A stretch of DNA of 64,000 nucleotides, from NCBI RefSeq assembly GCF_021601385.1, contig NZ_BQHO01000020.1, positions 46,238 to 110,237 on the forward strand. Reading direction: 5' to 3'. Below the pieces are notes generated by a model. The model searched no databases and was not told where the DNA came from. It was given only the letters and a program-made list of their open reading frames with translations. Within the stretch, counting starts at the first letter, position 1. Each line of letters starts with the position of its first letter. This DNA comes from Pseudomonas parasichuanensis. GTDB lineage: Bacteria > Pseudomonadota > Gammaproteobacteria > Pseudomonadales > Pseudomonadaceae. Shown one piece after another: positions 43,787 to 52,915 of this stretch. Made by a program: the position numbers and the translations under genes.

Positions 43787-46198
43787 ATGTCCGTAGTCAT
43801 GCCTTGCCGTTCTGGCCGTCAGTCTTTGCAGCGTGTGGGCCTGGTGCTGAGCCTGAGCGCCACCACGCTTTTTACCCCTGTCAGTTGGGCCGATGACGCC
43901 CCTCGGCGCAGCTATGAGGTGGCGGCCGGCAGCCTGGGCGCCGCGTTGACGCGTTTCGCCACGCAGTCGGGCGTCAACCTGTCGGTGAGCCCGGCCTTGG
44001 TGAATGGGCGCCACAGTGCCGGCCTGTCGGGCACTTACAGTGTCGAGGAAGGCTTTGCCCGCCTGCTGCAGGGCAGCGGTTTGCGCCTGCAGCCGGCGGG
44101 CGCCGACGGCTACACCCTGGTGCCGGTCAGCCAGGATTCCAGCGCCCTGGAAATTGCGCCAACCACCATCAACAGCGCTCACCTGGATGACGATGGCGAG
44201 CCGTATGCCGGTGGCCAGGTCGCTCGCCGTGGCTCACAGGGCCTGCTCGGTTCGCGTGACTTCATGGACACGCCGTTCAGCATGACCACCTACACCAGCC
44301 AGACAGTGAAGAACCTGCAGGCGCGAACCCTCAACGACCTGGTCGCCAGCGACCCTTCGGTGCGCGCCACCAACCCGGCAGGTGGGCGCTTCGAGCAGTT
44401 CACCATCCGTGGCCTGAGCCTGTTCAACAGCGATGTGTCCTACAACGGGCTGTATGGTGTGTTGCCCACCTATTCCATCGACATGGAAATGGCCGACCGC
44501 GTCGACATCCTCAAGGGGCCGAGCCAGCTGATCAACGGCATCTCGCCGCGGGGCAGCGTGGGCGGTGGCATCAACGTGGTGCCCAAGCGTGCGGGCGACA
44601 AGCCCCTGACCGAGTTCACCGGCAGCTATGCCTCCGACAGCCAGGTGGGCGGTGCCGTGGATATCGGCCGGCGCTTCGGTGAGGGCGACCAGTTCGGCCT
44701 GCGTTTCAACGCGGTGAAGCAGGCCGGCGACACCACCTGGGATCACCAGCGCGTCAACCGCGAAATGGCCGTGCTGGGCCTGGACTTTCGCGGTGAGCGG
44801 CTGCGCCTGTCCACCGACATCGGCCACACCCAGCGCGACACCGACGCCCCCCAGGAGCGGGTGCTGATCGGCGCCAATGCCAAGGTGCCGGACGCCAAGG
44901 ATGTGCACCGCAACTATGCCCAGGCCTGGAGCAAGGCCCGCACCGAGGACACCTTCGGCGCGGTGAACGCCGAGTACGACCTGAGCGATTCGCTGCTGGC
45001 CTATGCTGCATTCGGTGCGCGCGAGAGCAACCATGATTTTCTGCGCCACAACGTGCCGGTCAGCAACGATGCCGGCGACTTCAGCGTCTTGCCCCGGGAC
45101 TTCACCCGCGACGAGTCGGTGCGCACGGCCATGGCCGGGCTGCGCAACTGGTTCAGCACCGGCCCGGTCAGCCATGAGTTGAACCTGTCGGCGAGCTACT
45201 TCTACATGGACTTCACCAACGGCGGGGCGCGCTACGCGGCGGCGCCCAGCAACCTGTACAACCCGGTGGCCACTCCAACGCCCGGCCGGCCGACGCGCCA
45301 GGATGCCGAGGTGTACACCGAGAACCGTTTCACCGGCGTGGCGCTGGCCGATACCCTGGGCTTTTTCGACGACCGCCTGTTGCTCACCCTCGGCGCGCGC
45401 TGGCAGCGGGTCAAGGTCGACGACTGGAGCAACAATGTCAAAGGCGTCACCGCCTACGACGAGGAGAAGGTCTCGCCCTCGGGCGGCGTGGTGTTCAAGG
45501 TCAGCGAGCAGTTCTCGCTGTATGCCAGCTACATGGAGGGCCTGAGCCAAGGCAAGATCGCGCCGTCGACCTCGATCAACTCCGACGAGATCTTCGCGCC
45601 CTTCATCAGCCGCCAGGTGGAGGTGGGCGCCAAGTACGACCTGGGTACCTTCGGCCTGACCGCCAGTGCCTTTCGCATCAAGCAACCGGCCTACGAAACC
45701 AATGCCGCCACGCGGGTGTTCGGCCCCAATGGCAAGCGTGAGAACAAGGGCATCGAGCTGAATGTGTTCGGCGAGCCGCTCAAGGGCGTGCGCCTGCTCG
45801 GTGGGGTGATGTTCATCGACAGCGAGCTGACCGGCACCGTGGGTGGTGTTGCCGACGGCAACCGCGCCCCGGCCACGCCTGAATACAACGTCAGCCTCGG
45901 GGCCGAATGGGACGTGCCTGTGGTGCCGGGGCTGACCCTGACCACGCGGGGCATCCATTCCAGCTCGCAATACCTGGACCAGGCCAACAGCAAGAAGATC
46001 GATGGCTGGGAGCGCTTCGACCTGGGGGCGCGCTATGCCTTCAAGGTCTCGGACAAGGACGTCACCCTGCGTGCCAGCGTCGAGAACGTGCTGGATGACC
46101 AGTATTGGATTTCGGCGGGGGCGTCTGATGACAGCGAGCCGGGGTTGAGCTTGTCTACCCCGCGCACCTACCTGGTTTCGGCGACTGTCGGGTTCTGA
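43787..46198 (+). CDS. TonB-dependent siderophore receptor with signalling (STN) domain
   Basis: 803 aa. Signal peptide ends near VSWADD; the STN secretin-like domain follows (YEVAAGSLGAALTRFATQSGVNLSV, residues about 40-105), identifying a transducer receptor that talks to the FecR protein. The plug domain (SQTVKNLQARTLNDLVASDPSVR, GLYGVLPTYSIDMEMADRVDILKGPSQLINGISPRGSVGGGINVVPKRA) and the 22-strand barrel end in the terminal phenylalanine TVGF. It is of the ferrichrome/pyoverdine-type receptor group, probably for a xenosiderophore. Start chosen at ATG 43787; an ATG at 43799 is possible. Confidence 0.92.
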   Translation: MSVVMPCRSGRQSLQRVGLVLSLSATTLFTPVSWADDAPRRSYEVAAGSLGAALTRFATQSGVNLSVSPALVNGRHSAGLSGTYSVEEGFARLLQGSGLRLQPAGADGYTLVPVSQDSSALEIAPTTINSAHLDDDGEPYAGGQVARRGSQGLLGSRDFMDTPFSMTTYTSQTVKNLQARTLNDLVASDPSVRATNPAGGRFEQFTIRGLSLFNSDVSYNGLYGVLPTYSIDMEMADRVDILKGPSQLINGISPRGSVGGGINVVPKRAGDKPLTEFTGSYASDSQVGGAVDIGRRFGEGDQFGLRFNAVKQAGDTTWDHQRVNREMAVLGLDFRGERLRLSTDIGHTQRDTDAPQERVLIGANAKVPDAKDVHRNYAQAWSKARTEDTFGAVNAEYDLSDSLLAYAAFGARESNHDFLRHNVPVSNDAGDFSVLPRDFTRDESVRTAMAGLRNWFSTGPVSHELNLSASYFYMDFTNGGARYAAAPSNLYNPVATPTPGRPTRQDAEVYTENRFTGVALADTLGFFDDRLLLTLGARWQRVKVDDWSNNVKGVTAYDEEKVSPSGGVVFKVSEQFSLYASYMEGLSQGKIAPSTSINSDEIFAPFISRQVEVGAKYDLGTFGLTASAFRIKQPAYETNAATRVFGPNGKRENKGIELNVFGEPLKGVRLLGGVMFIDSELTGTVGGVADGNRAPATPEYNVSLGAEWDVPVVPGLTLTTRGIHSSSQYLDQANSKKIDGWERFDLGARYAFKVSDKDVTLRASVENVLDDQYWISAGASDDSEPGLSLSTPRTYLVSATVGF

Positions 46199-46221
46199 TC
46201 GCAGGCTTTTATTGCCATTGC

Positions 46222-46258
46222 AACCGAGCAGCCGCGTCCACATTGCGAATGCTCGGTT
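46222..46258 (+). terminator. Possible terminator after TonB receptor gene
   Basis: AACCGAGCA and TGCTCGGTT make a perfect 9-bp stem with a 19-bp loop, 24 bp after the receptor stop. The T-run after it is only two to three bases, so it may be a weak or Rho-assisted terminator. It would also separate the convergent dehydrogenase gene. Confidence 0.4.
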
Positions 46259-46302
46259 TACGCTGACGATTCCGAACGTTCCCATCCCTCACGCTGGTGA
46301 GG

Positions 46303-47886
46303 TCATTCAAACCCCTGGCGCGACAATTCACCGTCGAGCAATCGCAGGATCCCCAGCGGATTGCTGTTTTTCAGTGCAGGCGGCAGCAGTTCGTCAGGGT
46401 AGTTCTGGAAACACACCGGCCGCAGGAAGCGGTCAATGGCCAAGGTACCCACCGAAGTACCGCGGGCATCGGAAGTGGCGGGATAGGGACCGCCGTGCAC
46501 CATGGCATCACAGACCTCGACCCCGGTCGGGTAGCCATTGAACAGCACCCGCCCGACTTTCTCCTGCAGCAACTCACCCAGCCAGCCCCAGCGCACCAGC
46601 TCGCCAGGCTCACCCATCAGGGTCGCCGTCAGTTGCCCGCGCAGGGCCTGGACGGCCGCCGCCAGTTGTTGCTCATCCTGCACTTCGATCAACACGGTCG
46701 CCGGGCCAAACACTTCTTCCTGCAACAGCGGGTCGCCTTCGAGCAGCAGGCTGACATCGGCCTGGAACAGCTGCGCCTGGGCCTGGCCTTCACCTTGCGC
46801 CGCACCGGCCAGGTGACGAATGCCCGGGTGCTCGAGCAGGTGCTGCAGGCCCTGGCGATAGCTGGCGAGGGTGCCGGCGTTGAGCATGGTTTGCGCCGGC
46901 TGGTCGGCCATGTGCGCCTTGAACTGTTCGATGAACGCGCTGAAGGCCGGCGAACGCAGGCCGAGGATCAGCCCGGGGTTGGTGCAGAACTGGCCGCAGC
47001 CCAGGGTCACCGAAGCGCTGAGCTCACGGGCGATGGTTGCGCCCCGTGCCTCCAGGGCTTGGGGCAACAGGATCACCGGGTTGATGCTGGACATCTCGGC
47101 GAACACCGGGATCGGCTGGGGGCGTTCGGCGGCCAGGCGGCACAGGGCATTGCCGCCCTTGAGCGAGCCGGTGAAGCCAACGGCCTGCACGGCGGGGTGC
47201 TTGACCAGCCATTCGCCCACGCCGCCCCCATAGATCATGTTGAACACGCCTGCCGGCATGCCGGTGCGTTCGGCGGCCCGCAGGATCGCGTCGGCGACCC
47301 ATTCGGCCGTGGCCATATGGCCGCTGTGGGCCTTGAAGATCACCGGGCAGCCGGCGGCCAGCGCCGCAGCGGTGTCGCCGCCGGCGGTGGAGAAGGCCAG
47401 CGGGAAGTTGCTGGCGCCGAACACCGCCACCGGACCGACGCCGATGCGGTACTGGCGCAGGTCCGGGCGGGGCAGGGGCTGGCGCTCGGGCAGCGCACGG
47501 TCGATGCGCGCGCCATGGAAGTCGCCGCGGCGCAGCACCTTGGCGAACAGGCGCAGCTGGCCGCTGGTGCGGCCGCGTTCGCCCTGGATGCGGCCTGCGG
47601 GCAACGCGGTCTCGCGGCACACGGTAGCGACGAAGTCGTCGCCCAGTGCATCGAGTTCATCCGCGATGGCATCGAGAAACTGCGCGCGCTGATCGCAGCT
47701 CAGGTTGCGGTAGCGCGGGAACGCGGCGCTCGCCGCCTGGGCTGCGCCAGCCACTTCGGCCTCGGTGGCCTGGCTGAAGGCGTAGGGCAAGGCTTCGCCG
47801 GTGCTGGCATCGAGGCTGTACAGGCGAATGTCGCCTTGGGCCGAGCGCTGGCCGCCGATGTAGTTGTGGCCGAGGATGCGGGTCAT
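46303..47886 (-). CDS. 2-oxoglutarate semialdehyde (2,5-dioxovalerate) dehydrogenase
   Basis: 527 aa from ATG 47886, preceded by ACGGAG; this is the length of the ketoglutarate semialdehyde dehydrogenase group, longer than most ALDHs. Landmarks: GPVAVFGASNFPLAFSTAGGDTAAALAAGCPVIFKAHSGH, FTGSLKGG, FAEMSSINPVILLP, catalytic cysteine in GCGQFCTNPGL, and QEEVFGPATV. It oxidises 2-oxoglutarate semialdehyde to 2-oxoglutarate, the last step of galactarate/glucarate and pentonate breakdown. It is last in the leftward operon with garD, an MFS transporter and a FAH-family gene. Confidence 0.9.
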   Translation of the reverse strand: MTRILGHNYIGGQRSAQGDIRLYSLDASTGEALPYAFSQATEAEVAGAAQAASAAFPRYRNLSCDQRAQFLDAIADELDALGDDFVATVCRETALPAGRIQGERGRTSGQLRLFAKVLRRGDFHGARIDRALPERQPLPRPDLRQYRIGVGPVAVFGASNFPLAFSTAGGDTAAALAAGCPVIFKAHSGHMATAEWVADAILRAAERTGMPAGVFNMIYGGGVGEWLVKHPAVQAVGFTGSLKGGNALCRLAAERPQPIPVFAEMSSINPVILLPQALEARGATIARELSASVTLGCGQFCTNPGLILGLRSPAFSAFIEQFKAHMADQPAQTMLNAGTLASYRQGLQHLLEHPGIRHLAGAAQGEGQAQAQLFQADVSLLLEGDPLLQEEVFGPATVLIEVQDEQQLAAAVQALRGQLTATLMGEPGELVRWGWLGELLQEKVGRVLFNGYPTGVEVCDAMVHGGPYPATSDARGTSVGTLAIDRFLRPVCFQNYPDELLPPALKNSNPLGILRLLDGELSRQGFE

Positions 47887-47917
47887 GTAGGGCTCCGTAA
47901 GCAGGTTGAACAATGCA

Positions 47918-49471
47918 TCAGGTAATGGCGCCGATCTGCCACGGCACGAATTCGTTCTGGCCGTAGCCGTGCTGCTCGCTCTTGCTGCGCTCGCCCGAGG
48001 CGATGGCGAGCATCAGGCGGTAGATGTGCTCGCCGCGTTCTTCGATGGTCATGCTGCCGTCGGCAATGCCGCCGCAGTTCACGTCCATGTCTTCTTCCTG
48101 GGTTTGCCACAGGCGGGTGTTGGTGGCCAGTTTGATCGACGGCGAAGGGGCGCAGCCGTAGGCCGAGCCACGGCCCGTGGTGAAGGCGATCAGGTTGGCG
48201 CCGCCGGCCACCTGGCCGGTGGCGGAAATCGGGTCGTAGCCGGGGGTGTCCATGAACACCAGGCCATGGGCGCGCACCGGTTCGGCGTACTCGTACACAT
48301 CCACCAGGTCGCTGGAGCCGGCCTTGGCCACGGCGCCCAAGGACTTTTCGAGGATGGTGGTCAGGCCGCCGGCCTTGTTGCCGGCCGACGGGTTGTTGTT
48401 GAGTTCGGCGCCCATCCGCGCGCAGTAGGCCTCCCACCACTGGATGCGGGCGATGAGTTTTTCGCCAACCTGGCGGCTGACTGCGCGGCGCGTCAGCAGG
48501 TGTTCTGCGCCATAGATTTCCGGGGTTTCCGAAAGGATCGCGGTGCCCCCGGCCGCCACCAGGCGGTCCACGGCATTGCCCAGCGCCGGGTTGGCGGTGA
48601 TGCCCGAATAGCCGTCCGAACCGCCGCATTGCAGGCCGACGGTGAGGTGGCGCACGCTGACCGGCTCGCGCTGCACGGCATTGGCTTGCGCCAGCAGTGA
48701 TTCGACCTGGGCAATGCCGCTGGCGATGGTCTTCGAGGTGCCGCCGGTGCCCTGGATGGTGAAGGTGCGCAGGGTGTTGCAGCTTTGCAGGCCCTGGGCG
48801 GCGAGCAGGTCGGCAATCTGGTTGGTCTCGCAGCCGAGGCCGATCATCAGCACCGAATGGAAATTGGCATGCACGGCGTAGCCGCCGAGGGTGCGTTGCA
48901 GCATCGCCAGGGCTTCGCCGCCAGGGTCGACCGCGCAGCCGACGCCGTGGGTGAGGGCGACCACGCCGTCGATGTTGGGGTAGCCGGCCAGTGCCTGCGG
49001 GTGGATATCGCGGCGAAAGTGGTCGGCGATGGCGCGGGCCACGGTGGCCGAGCAGTTCACCGAAGTGAGGATGCCGATGTAGTTGCGGGTGGCGACCCGG
49101 CCATCGGCACGCACGATGCCCATGAAGGTGTCTTCAACCTGCGCTGTCGCGCCCTTGGCATCGACGCCGAAGGCGTAGTCGCGGCTGAAGTCGCCCATGG
49201 CCACATTGTGCACATGCACGTGCTCACCGGCCTCGATGTCGCGGCTGGCGAAGCCGATGATCTGGCCGTAGCGGCGCAGTGGCTGGCCCGCCGCGATGGC
49301 GCGGGCGGCAACCTTGTGCCCGGCCGGGATCGGCTCGCGCACGCGGATGCCTTCCGGTAGTTCCAGCCCTTCGCTCAGCGGCTGGCGGGCGATCAGCACA
49401 TCGTCCAGCGGGTTCAGGCGGATCACGGCGAGGGCTGCGTTTTCGCGGCCTGTTGTTGTAATGAGTTGCAT
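47918..49471 (-). CDS. garD: Galactarate dehydratase GarD (UxaA/GarD family)
   Basis: 517 aa from ATG 49471, matching the usual GarD length; a GTG three codons earlier is less likely. The N-terminal SAF-like domain (about 1-100) precedes the GarD/SAF core: ATRNYIGILTSVNCSATVARAIADHF, ALTHGVGCAV, GLGCETNQI, GLQCGGSDGYSGITANPALGNAVD, and DTPGYDPISATGQVAGG. It removes water from D-galactarate to give 5-keto-4-deoxyglucarate. Altronate dehydratase is the closest alternative, but the neighbouring 2-oxoglutarate semialdehyde dehydrogenase and aldarate-type transporter favour galactarate. Confidence 0.85.
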   Translation of the reverse strand: MQLITTTGRENAALAVIRLNPLDDVLIARQPLSEGLELPEGIRVREPIPAGHKVAARAIAAGQPLRRYGQIIGFASRDIEAGEHVHVHNVAMGDFSRDYAFGVDAKGATAQVEDTFMGIVRADGRVATRNYIGILTSVNCSATVARAIADHFRRDIHPQALAGYPNIDGVVALTHGVGCAVDPGGEALAMLQRTLGGYAVHANFHSVLMIGLGCETNQIADLLAAQGLQSCNTLRTFTIQGTGGTSKTIASGIAQVESLLAQANAVQREPVSVRHLTVGLQCGGSDGYSGITANPALGNAVDRLVAAGGTAILSETPEIYGAEHLLTRRAVSRQVGEKLIARIQWWEAYCARMGAELNNNPSAGNKAGGLTTILEKSLGAVAKAGSSDLVDVYEYAEPVRAHGLVFMDTPGYDPISATGQVAGGANLIAFTTGRGSAYGCAPSPSIKLATNTRLWQTQEEDMDVNCGGIADGSMTIEERGEHIYRLMLAIASGERSKSEQHGYGQNEFVPWQIGAIT

Positions 49472-49499
49472 GGAGGTCACCTCAAAAAAGCAGCGCGGC

Positions 49500-50825
49500 T
49501 CAGGCCAGCCCGCGCTCGCGATAGTCGATCAGGCCGGAGAACAGCATCAGGCCGAAGGCCATGACCACGAAGAAGATCAGGGCCAGGAAGTAGGAACCGG
49601 TGAACTGCACGATCAGGCCGATCAGGATCGGCACCAGCACGCCGACCATGTTGCCGCAGAAGTTCATGCTGCCACCCAGCACGCCGGCCTTGGACTTGCC
49701 GCCAAGAATGGCCGGCAGGCACCAGTACATGCCGCACCAGCGGATGAAGAACAGCGCCACGCAGAGCAGGGCGATCACCCGGGTGGCATCGGCGGTGTAG
49801 GCCACCAGCAGGATGCACAGGGCGGCGACGGCGGCGGAGCCGGCAAACATGCTGCGCATCACGGTGTTGGGCTGGGCGCCGCTGGCTTTCCACTTGTCGG
49901 CGGCCCAGCCACCGACCAGTTCACCGACGAAACCGCACATGAAGATCAGGAAGGTCGCGCCGCCCATGGCCTTGATGTCGAGGTTGTGGGCCTGGTGCAG
50001 GTAGCTGGGCATCCAGGTCAGCAGGCCATAGAACACGCTGTTGTAGCAGGCGTAGCCGGCGAACATGCACAGCACCGAGCGGCTTTTGAGCAGCTCCTTG
50101 AGCACCGCCTTGCGGTTGGCGTTGGCCTGCGCCGCCGCCTCGTTGGCGCCGATGATGTAGTCGCGTTCGGCGGCATTGACCTGCGGGTGCTCGGCGGGGT
50201 GGTTGCGGATGTACCACCAGGCCCAGATGCCGACGATCACGGTGCCGACACCGGCGATGACGAAGGCGATGCGCCAGGAGTCGAACCAGGTGATCAGCCC
50301 GGCAATGATGATCGCGCCCAGGGCGGTGCCCAGCGGCGCGCCGCCGTCCACCAGGGTGGCGCCGCGGCCGCGTTCGTTGGGGGTCAGCCAGGCACCGTTG
50401 AGCTTGGCGCCGGCGGGCATGATCGGCGATTCGGCCACGCCCAGGCCGATGCGGGTGACCAGCAGGGTGATCCAGTTGTGGGCAAAGCCGCCCAGCGCCT
50501 GGAAGGCGCCCCAGCCAACGGTGGCGACGCCGATGATGTTGCGCACCTGGAAGCGGTCCAGGAGCATGCCGCTGGGGATCTGCATCAGCGCATAGGACCA
50601 GAAGAAGGCGCTGAGGATCAGCCCTTCCAGGGCCGGGGTCAGTTCGAATTCGCTGGAGATCAGCGGCAGGGCCACCGACAACGAGGCACGGTCGATGTAG
50701 TTGATTGCCGCCAGCAACAGCAGGATCAGGAAGATGCGCCAGCGCACGGTGGTGGGGCGGGCGCTGTCGGCCGAGGCCATGGCAGGCGCGCTGGCCTGCG
50801 GGTAGGGGCTGTTTTTCATGCTCAT
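49500..50825 (-). CDS. MFS transporter, galactarate/glucarate type
   Basis: 441 aa (ATG 50825; a second ATG at 50819 is also well placed). Twelve hydrophobic helices. The first loop INYIDRASLSVALPLISSEFELTP, then FFWSYALMQIPSGMLLDRFQVRNIIGV, fit the anion:cation symporter subfamily that includes GudP and GarP. The role is proton-driven uptake of hexarates. It ends 28 bp before garD in the same leftward operon. Confidence 0.88.
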   Translation of the reverse strand: MSMKNSPYPQASAPAMASADSARPTTVRWRIFLILLLLAAINYIDRASLSVALPLISSEFELTPALEGLILSAFFWSYALMQIPSGMLLDRFQVRNIIGVATVGWGAFQALGGFAHNWITLLVTRIGLGVAESPIMPAGAKLNGAWLTPNERGRGATLVDGGAPLGTALGAIIIAGLITWFDSWRIAFVIAGVGTVIVGIWAWWYIRNHPAEHPQVNAAERDYIIGANEAAAQANANRKAVLKELLKSRSVLCMFAGYACYNSVFYGLLTWMPSYLHQAHNLDIKAMGGATFLIFMCGFVGELVGGWAADKWKASGAQPNTVMRSMFAGSAAVAALCILLVAYTADATRVIALLCVALFFIRWCGMYWCLPAILGGKSKAGVLGGSMNFCGNMVGVLVPILIGLIVQFTGSYFLALIFFVVMAFGLMLFSGLIDYRERGLA

Positions 50826-50884
50826 CTCACTTTTATGTTTGTTATGAAATGCCGAGGGTGGCGCTGCCCTGCGCCACCTGTGGG

Positions 50885-51883
50885 TCAGAGCGCTTTCACC
50901 GAACCTGGGGTAGCGGGCGCCGGGGCGATGGCCAGGCCATTGCGCAGCGGTGCGCCAAATTCGTTCAGGCTGATTTCAAATTCGTCACCGGCTTGGGTGC
51001 GCACCTGGTCGGCAAACGACAGGGTCGCGGTACCGAAGAAATGCACATGCACGTCGCCCGGGCGCAGGAACTGGGTGTACTTGAAATGGTGGTACTCAAG
51101 GTTCTCCAGCGAATGGCACATGTTGTCCTCGCCGCTGAGGAAGGCCTTTTCCCAGATCACCTCGCCGCCCCGGCGGATGCGGCTGATGCCATCGAGGTGG
51201 CGGGGCAGTTCGCCCACCCGCAGTTCCGGGCCGAAGGCGCAGCTGCGCAGCTTGGAGTGCGCCAGGTACAGGTAGTTGCGCCGCTCCATCACATGGTCGG
51301 AGAACTCGTTGCCTATGGCAAAACCCAGGCGCCAGGGCTGGCCGTCGTCGCCGATCACATACAGGCCGGCCAGCTCCGGCTCTTCGCCGGCGTCTTCGGC
51401 GAAGGCCGGGCTCTGGAGCGCCTGGCCTGGGCGCACGACGATGCTGCCGTCACCCTTGTAGAACCATTCCGGCTGCACACCGGCGTTGCCGGCCGGCGGG
51501 CGCCCACCGTCGATGCCCCACTGGAACATGCGCGCGGTGTCGGTCATGGCCGTCTGCTGCTCGGCTTTTTGCTGGTGCATCTTGTCGCGGGTCGAGGCGC
51601 TGCCCAGGTGGGTCAGGCCGGTGCCGCTGACCAGGCAGTGCGCCGGGTCTTCATGGTCCAGGGGAGGGAGGATGCGCTGTTCGGCCAAGGCCTGGGCATA
51701 GGACTCGCCACTGCTGGCCAGGCCGCGGGCGAGGACTTCTTCGACCAGGCCGTGGCCATTGCGGATCGCCGCCAGTGCCAGTTCGCGCATGTTGCTGCAG
51801 CCGCGGACCAACTGGATGTTATCGCCCTCGATCACGCCGACATGGCGTTGGGCAGTGGTGGATTCGAACTGGATCAGGCGCAT
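50885..51883 (-). CDS. Fumarylacetoacetate hydrolase-family protein (AraD1/GguC type)
   Basis: 332 aa. The FAH fold region contains GLTHLGSASTRDKMHQ, QPEWFYKGDGSIVVRPGQAL, IGNEFSDHVMERRNYLYLAHSKLRSCAFGPEL and the C-terminal GDVHVHFFGTATLSFAD; the metal-binding acidic residues are expected in the GNEFSDH stretch. Members dehydrate, hydrolyse or decarboxylate 2-keto-3-deoxy acids. It is first in the sugar-acid operon, 59 bp before the transporter. No dapA-like KdgD (5-keto-4-deoxyglucarate dehydratase) gene is present in this operon, so this protein may supply the missing step; that is inference. Confidence 0.85.
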   Translation of the reverse strand: MRLIQFESTTAQRHVGVIEGDNIQLVRGCSNMRELALAAIRNGHGLVEEVLARGLASSGESYAQALAEQRILPPLDHEDPAHCLVSGTGLTHLGSASTRDKMHQQKAEQQTAMTDTARMFQWGIDGGRPPAGNAGVQPEWFYKGDGSIVVRPGQALQSPAFAEDAGEEPELAGLYVIGDDGQPWRLGFAIGNEFSDHVMERRNYLYLAHSKLRSCAFGPELRVGELPRHLDGISRIRRGGEVIWEKAFLSGEDNMCHSLENLEYHHFKYTQFLRPGDVHVHFFGTATLSFADQVRTQAGDEFEISLNEFGAPLRNGLAIAPAPATPGSVKAL

Positions 51884-51994
51884 GCTGGCTCCGGGTTGTT
51901 CTTGTGGGTAGACAGGTGAGGCTCACTTTAATTTTCCCGGCTGATGCTGCCTAATGAGACCTGTTGACCCCGTGATAACTTTTAGTGATCCCCT

Positions 51995-52912
51995 ATGCTG
52001 CCATCCCTGAGTTCCATGGCTTCACGCCTGCGCCTGCGCCAGTTGCGCCTGTTGATCAGCCTCGATGAGCTGGGCTCGATCCACAAGGCTGCCGAGGCGA
52101 TGTCGATTACCCAGCCCGGGGCCACCAAGGCGCTCAATGAAATCGAGAGCACCTTGGGCGCGGTGTTGTTCGAGCGCACCAGCAAGGGCCTGGAGGCCAA
52201 TGACCTCGGGCGTTGCGTGCTGCGCTACGCGCGCCTGATCAACACCGACCTTGCGCACTTGCGCGAGGAGATGCTGGGCATTCTCCAGGGGCACGGCGGG
52301 CGTTTGTCGGTGGGCACCATCATGGGCGCGGTGCCGATGCTGGTGGAGGGCCTGGCCCGCTTGCGCCAGGAGCAGCCGGATTTGTCGGTTACCGTGGTGG
52401 AGGACACCAGCGAGCGTTTGCTCAGCCTGCTGGACCAGGGCCGGCTGGACCTGGTGGTCTGCCGGACCAGCGTCAGTCGGCGGCCGGATGCCTATGACAG
52501 CCGGGTCAAACACCAGGAGCAGTTGGTGCTGGTGGCCAACCCGCAGCACCCGCTGGCCGCCAGCCAAAGCCTGGCGTTGGATCAGCTGGCGGCCTCACGC
52601 TGGATCGTGTTCCCGGTGAACATGCCGATGCGGGTCACTTTGGAGCGCGAGTTTCGCGAGGCGGGGCTGAGTTTTCCGCAGTACCCGATCGAGACGTCCT
52701 CGACCTTCACCACCCTGGCCATGCTGCGCCAGGACGCCGGGCTGCTGGCCGTCATGCCGTGGGATGTGGCCAAGGTGGCCGTGGAGCATGGCATGGTGGT
52801 GCGGCTGCCATTGCTGATCAAATCCCGCAGCGAGCCCTATGAGGTAGTGACGCGCAAGGAGATAGAGTTGAGCAGGAATGCACAATTGTTGATTGATATC
52901 TTGATGGCGTGA
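51995..52912 (+). CDS. LysR-family regulator of the sugar-acid operon
   Basis: 305 aa from ATG 51995; ATG 52016 is an alternative. LRLRQLRLLISLDELGSIHKAAEAMSITQPGATKALNEIESTLGAVLFERTSKGLEAND is the DNA-binding domain, of the GbpR-like subgroup that regulates sugar uptake and use. It diverges from the FAH-family gene across 111 bp, so it most likely activates the galactarate operon. It ends 3 bp from the convergent acetyltransferase stop. Confidence 0.88.
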   Translation: MLPSLSSMASRLRLRQLRLLISLDELGSIHKAAEAMSITQPGATKALNEIESTLGAVLFERTSKGLEANDLGRCVLRYARLINTDLAHLREEMLGILQGHGGRLSVGTIMGAVPMLVEGLARLRQEQPDLSVTVVEDTSERLLSLLDQGRLDLVVCRTSVSRRPDAYDSRVKHQEQLVLVANPQHPLAASQSLALDQLAASRWIVFPVNMPMRVTLEREFREAGLSFPQYPIETSSTFTTLAMLRQDAGLLAVMPWDVAKVAVEHGMVVRLPLLIKSRSEPYEVVTRKEIELSRNAQLLIDILMA

Positions 52913-52915
52913 GCT

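Noticed and set aside
44234-46285. Long minus-strand frame of 683 codons
   Set aside because: Antisense of the TonB receptor, low-complexity composition and no recognised fold.
47918-49471. Altronate dehydratase UxaA
   Set aside because: Same family, but length 517 and neighbours (aldarate-type transporter, 2-oxoglutarate semialdehyde dehydrogenase) fit galactarate better. Not fully excluded.
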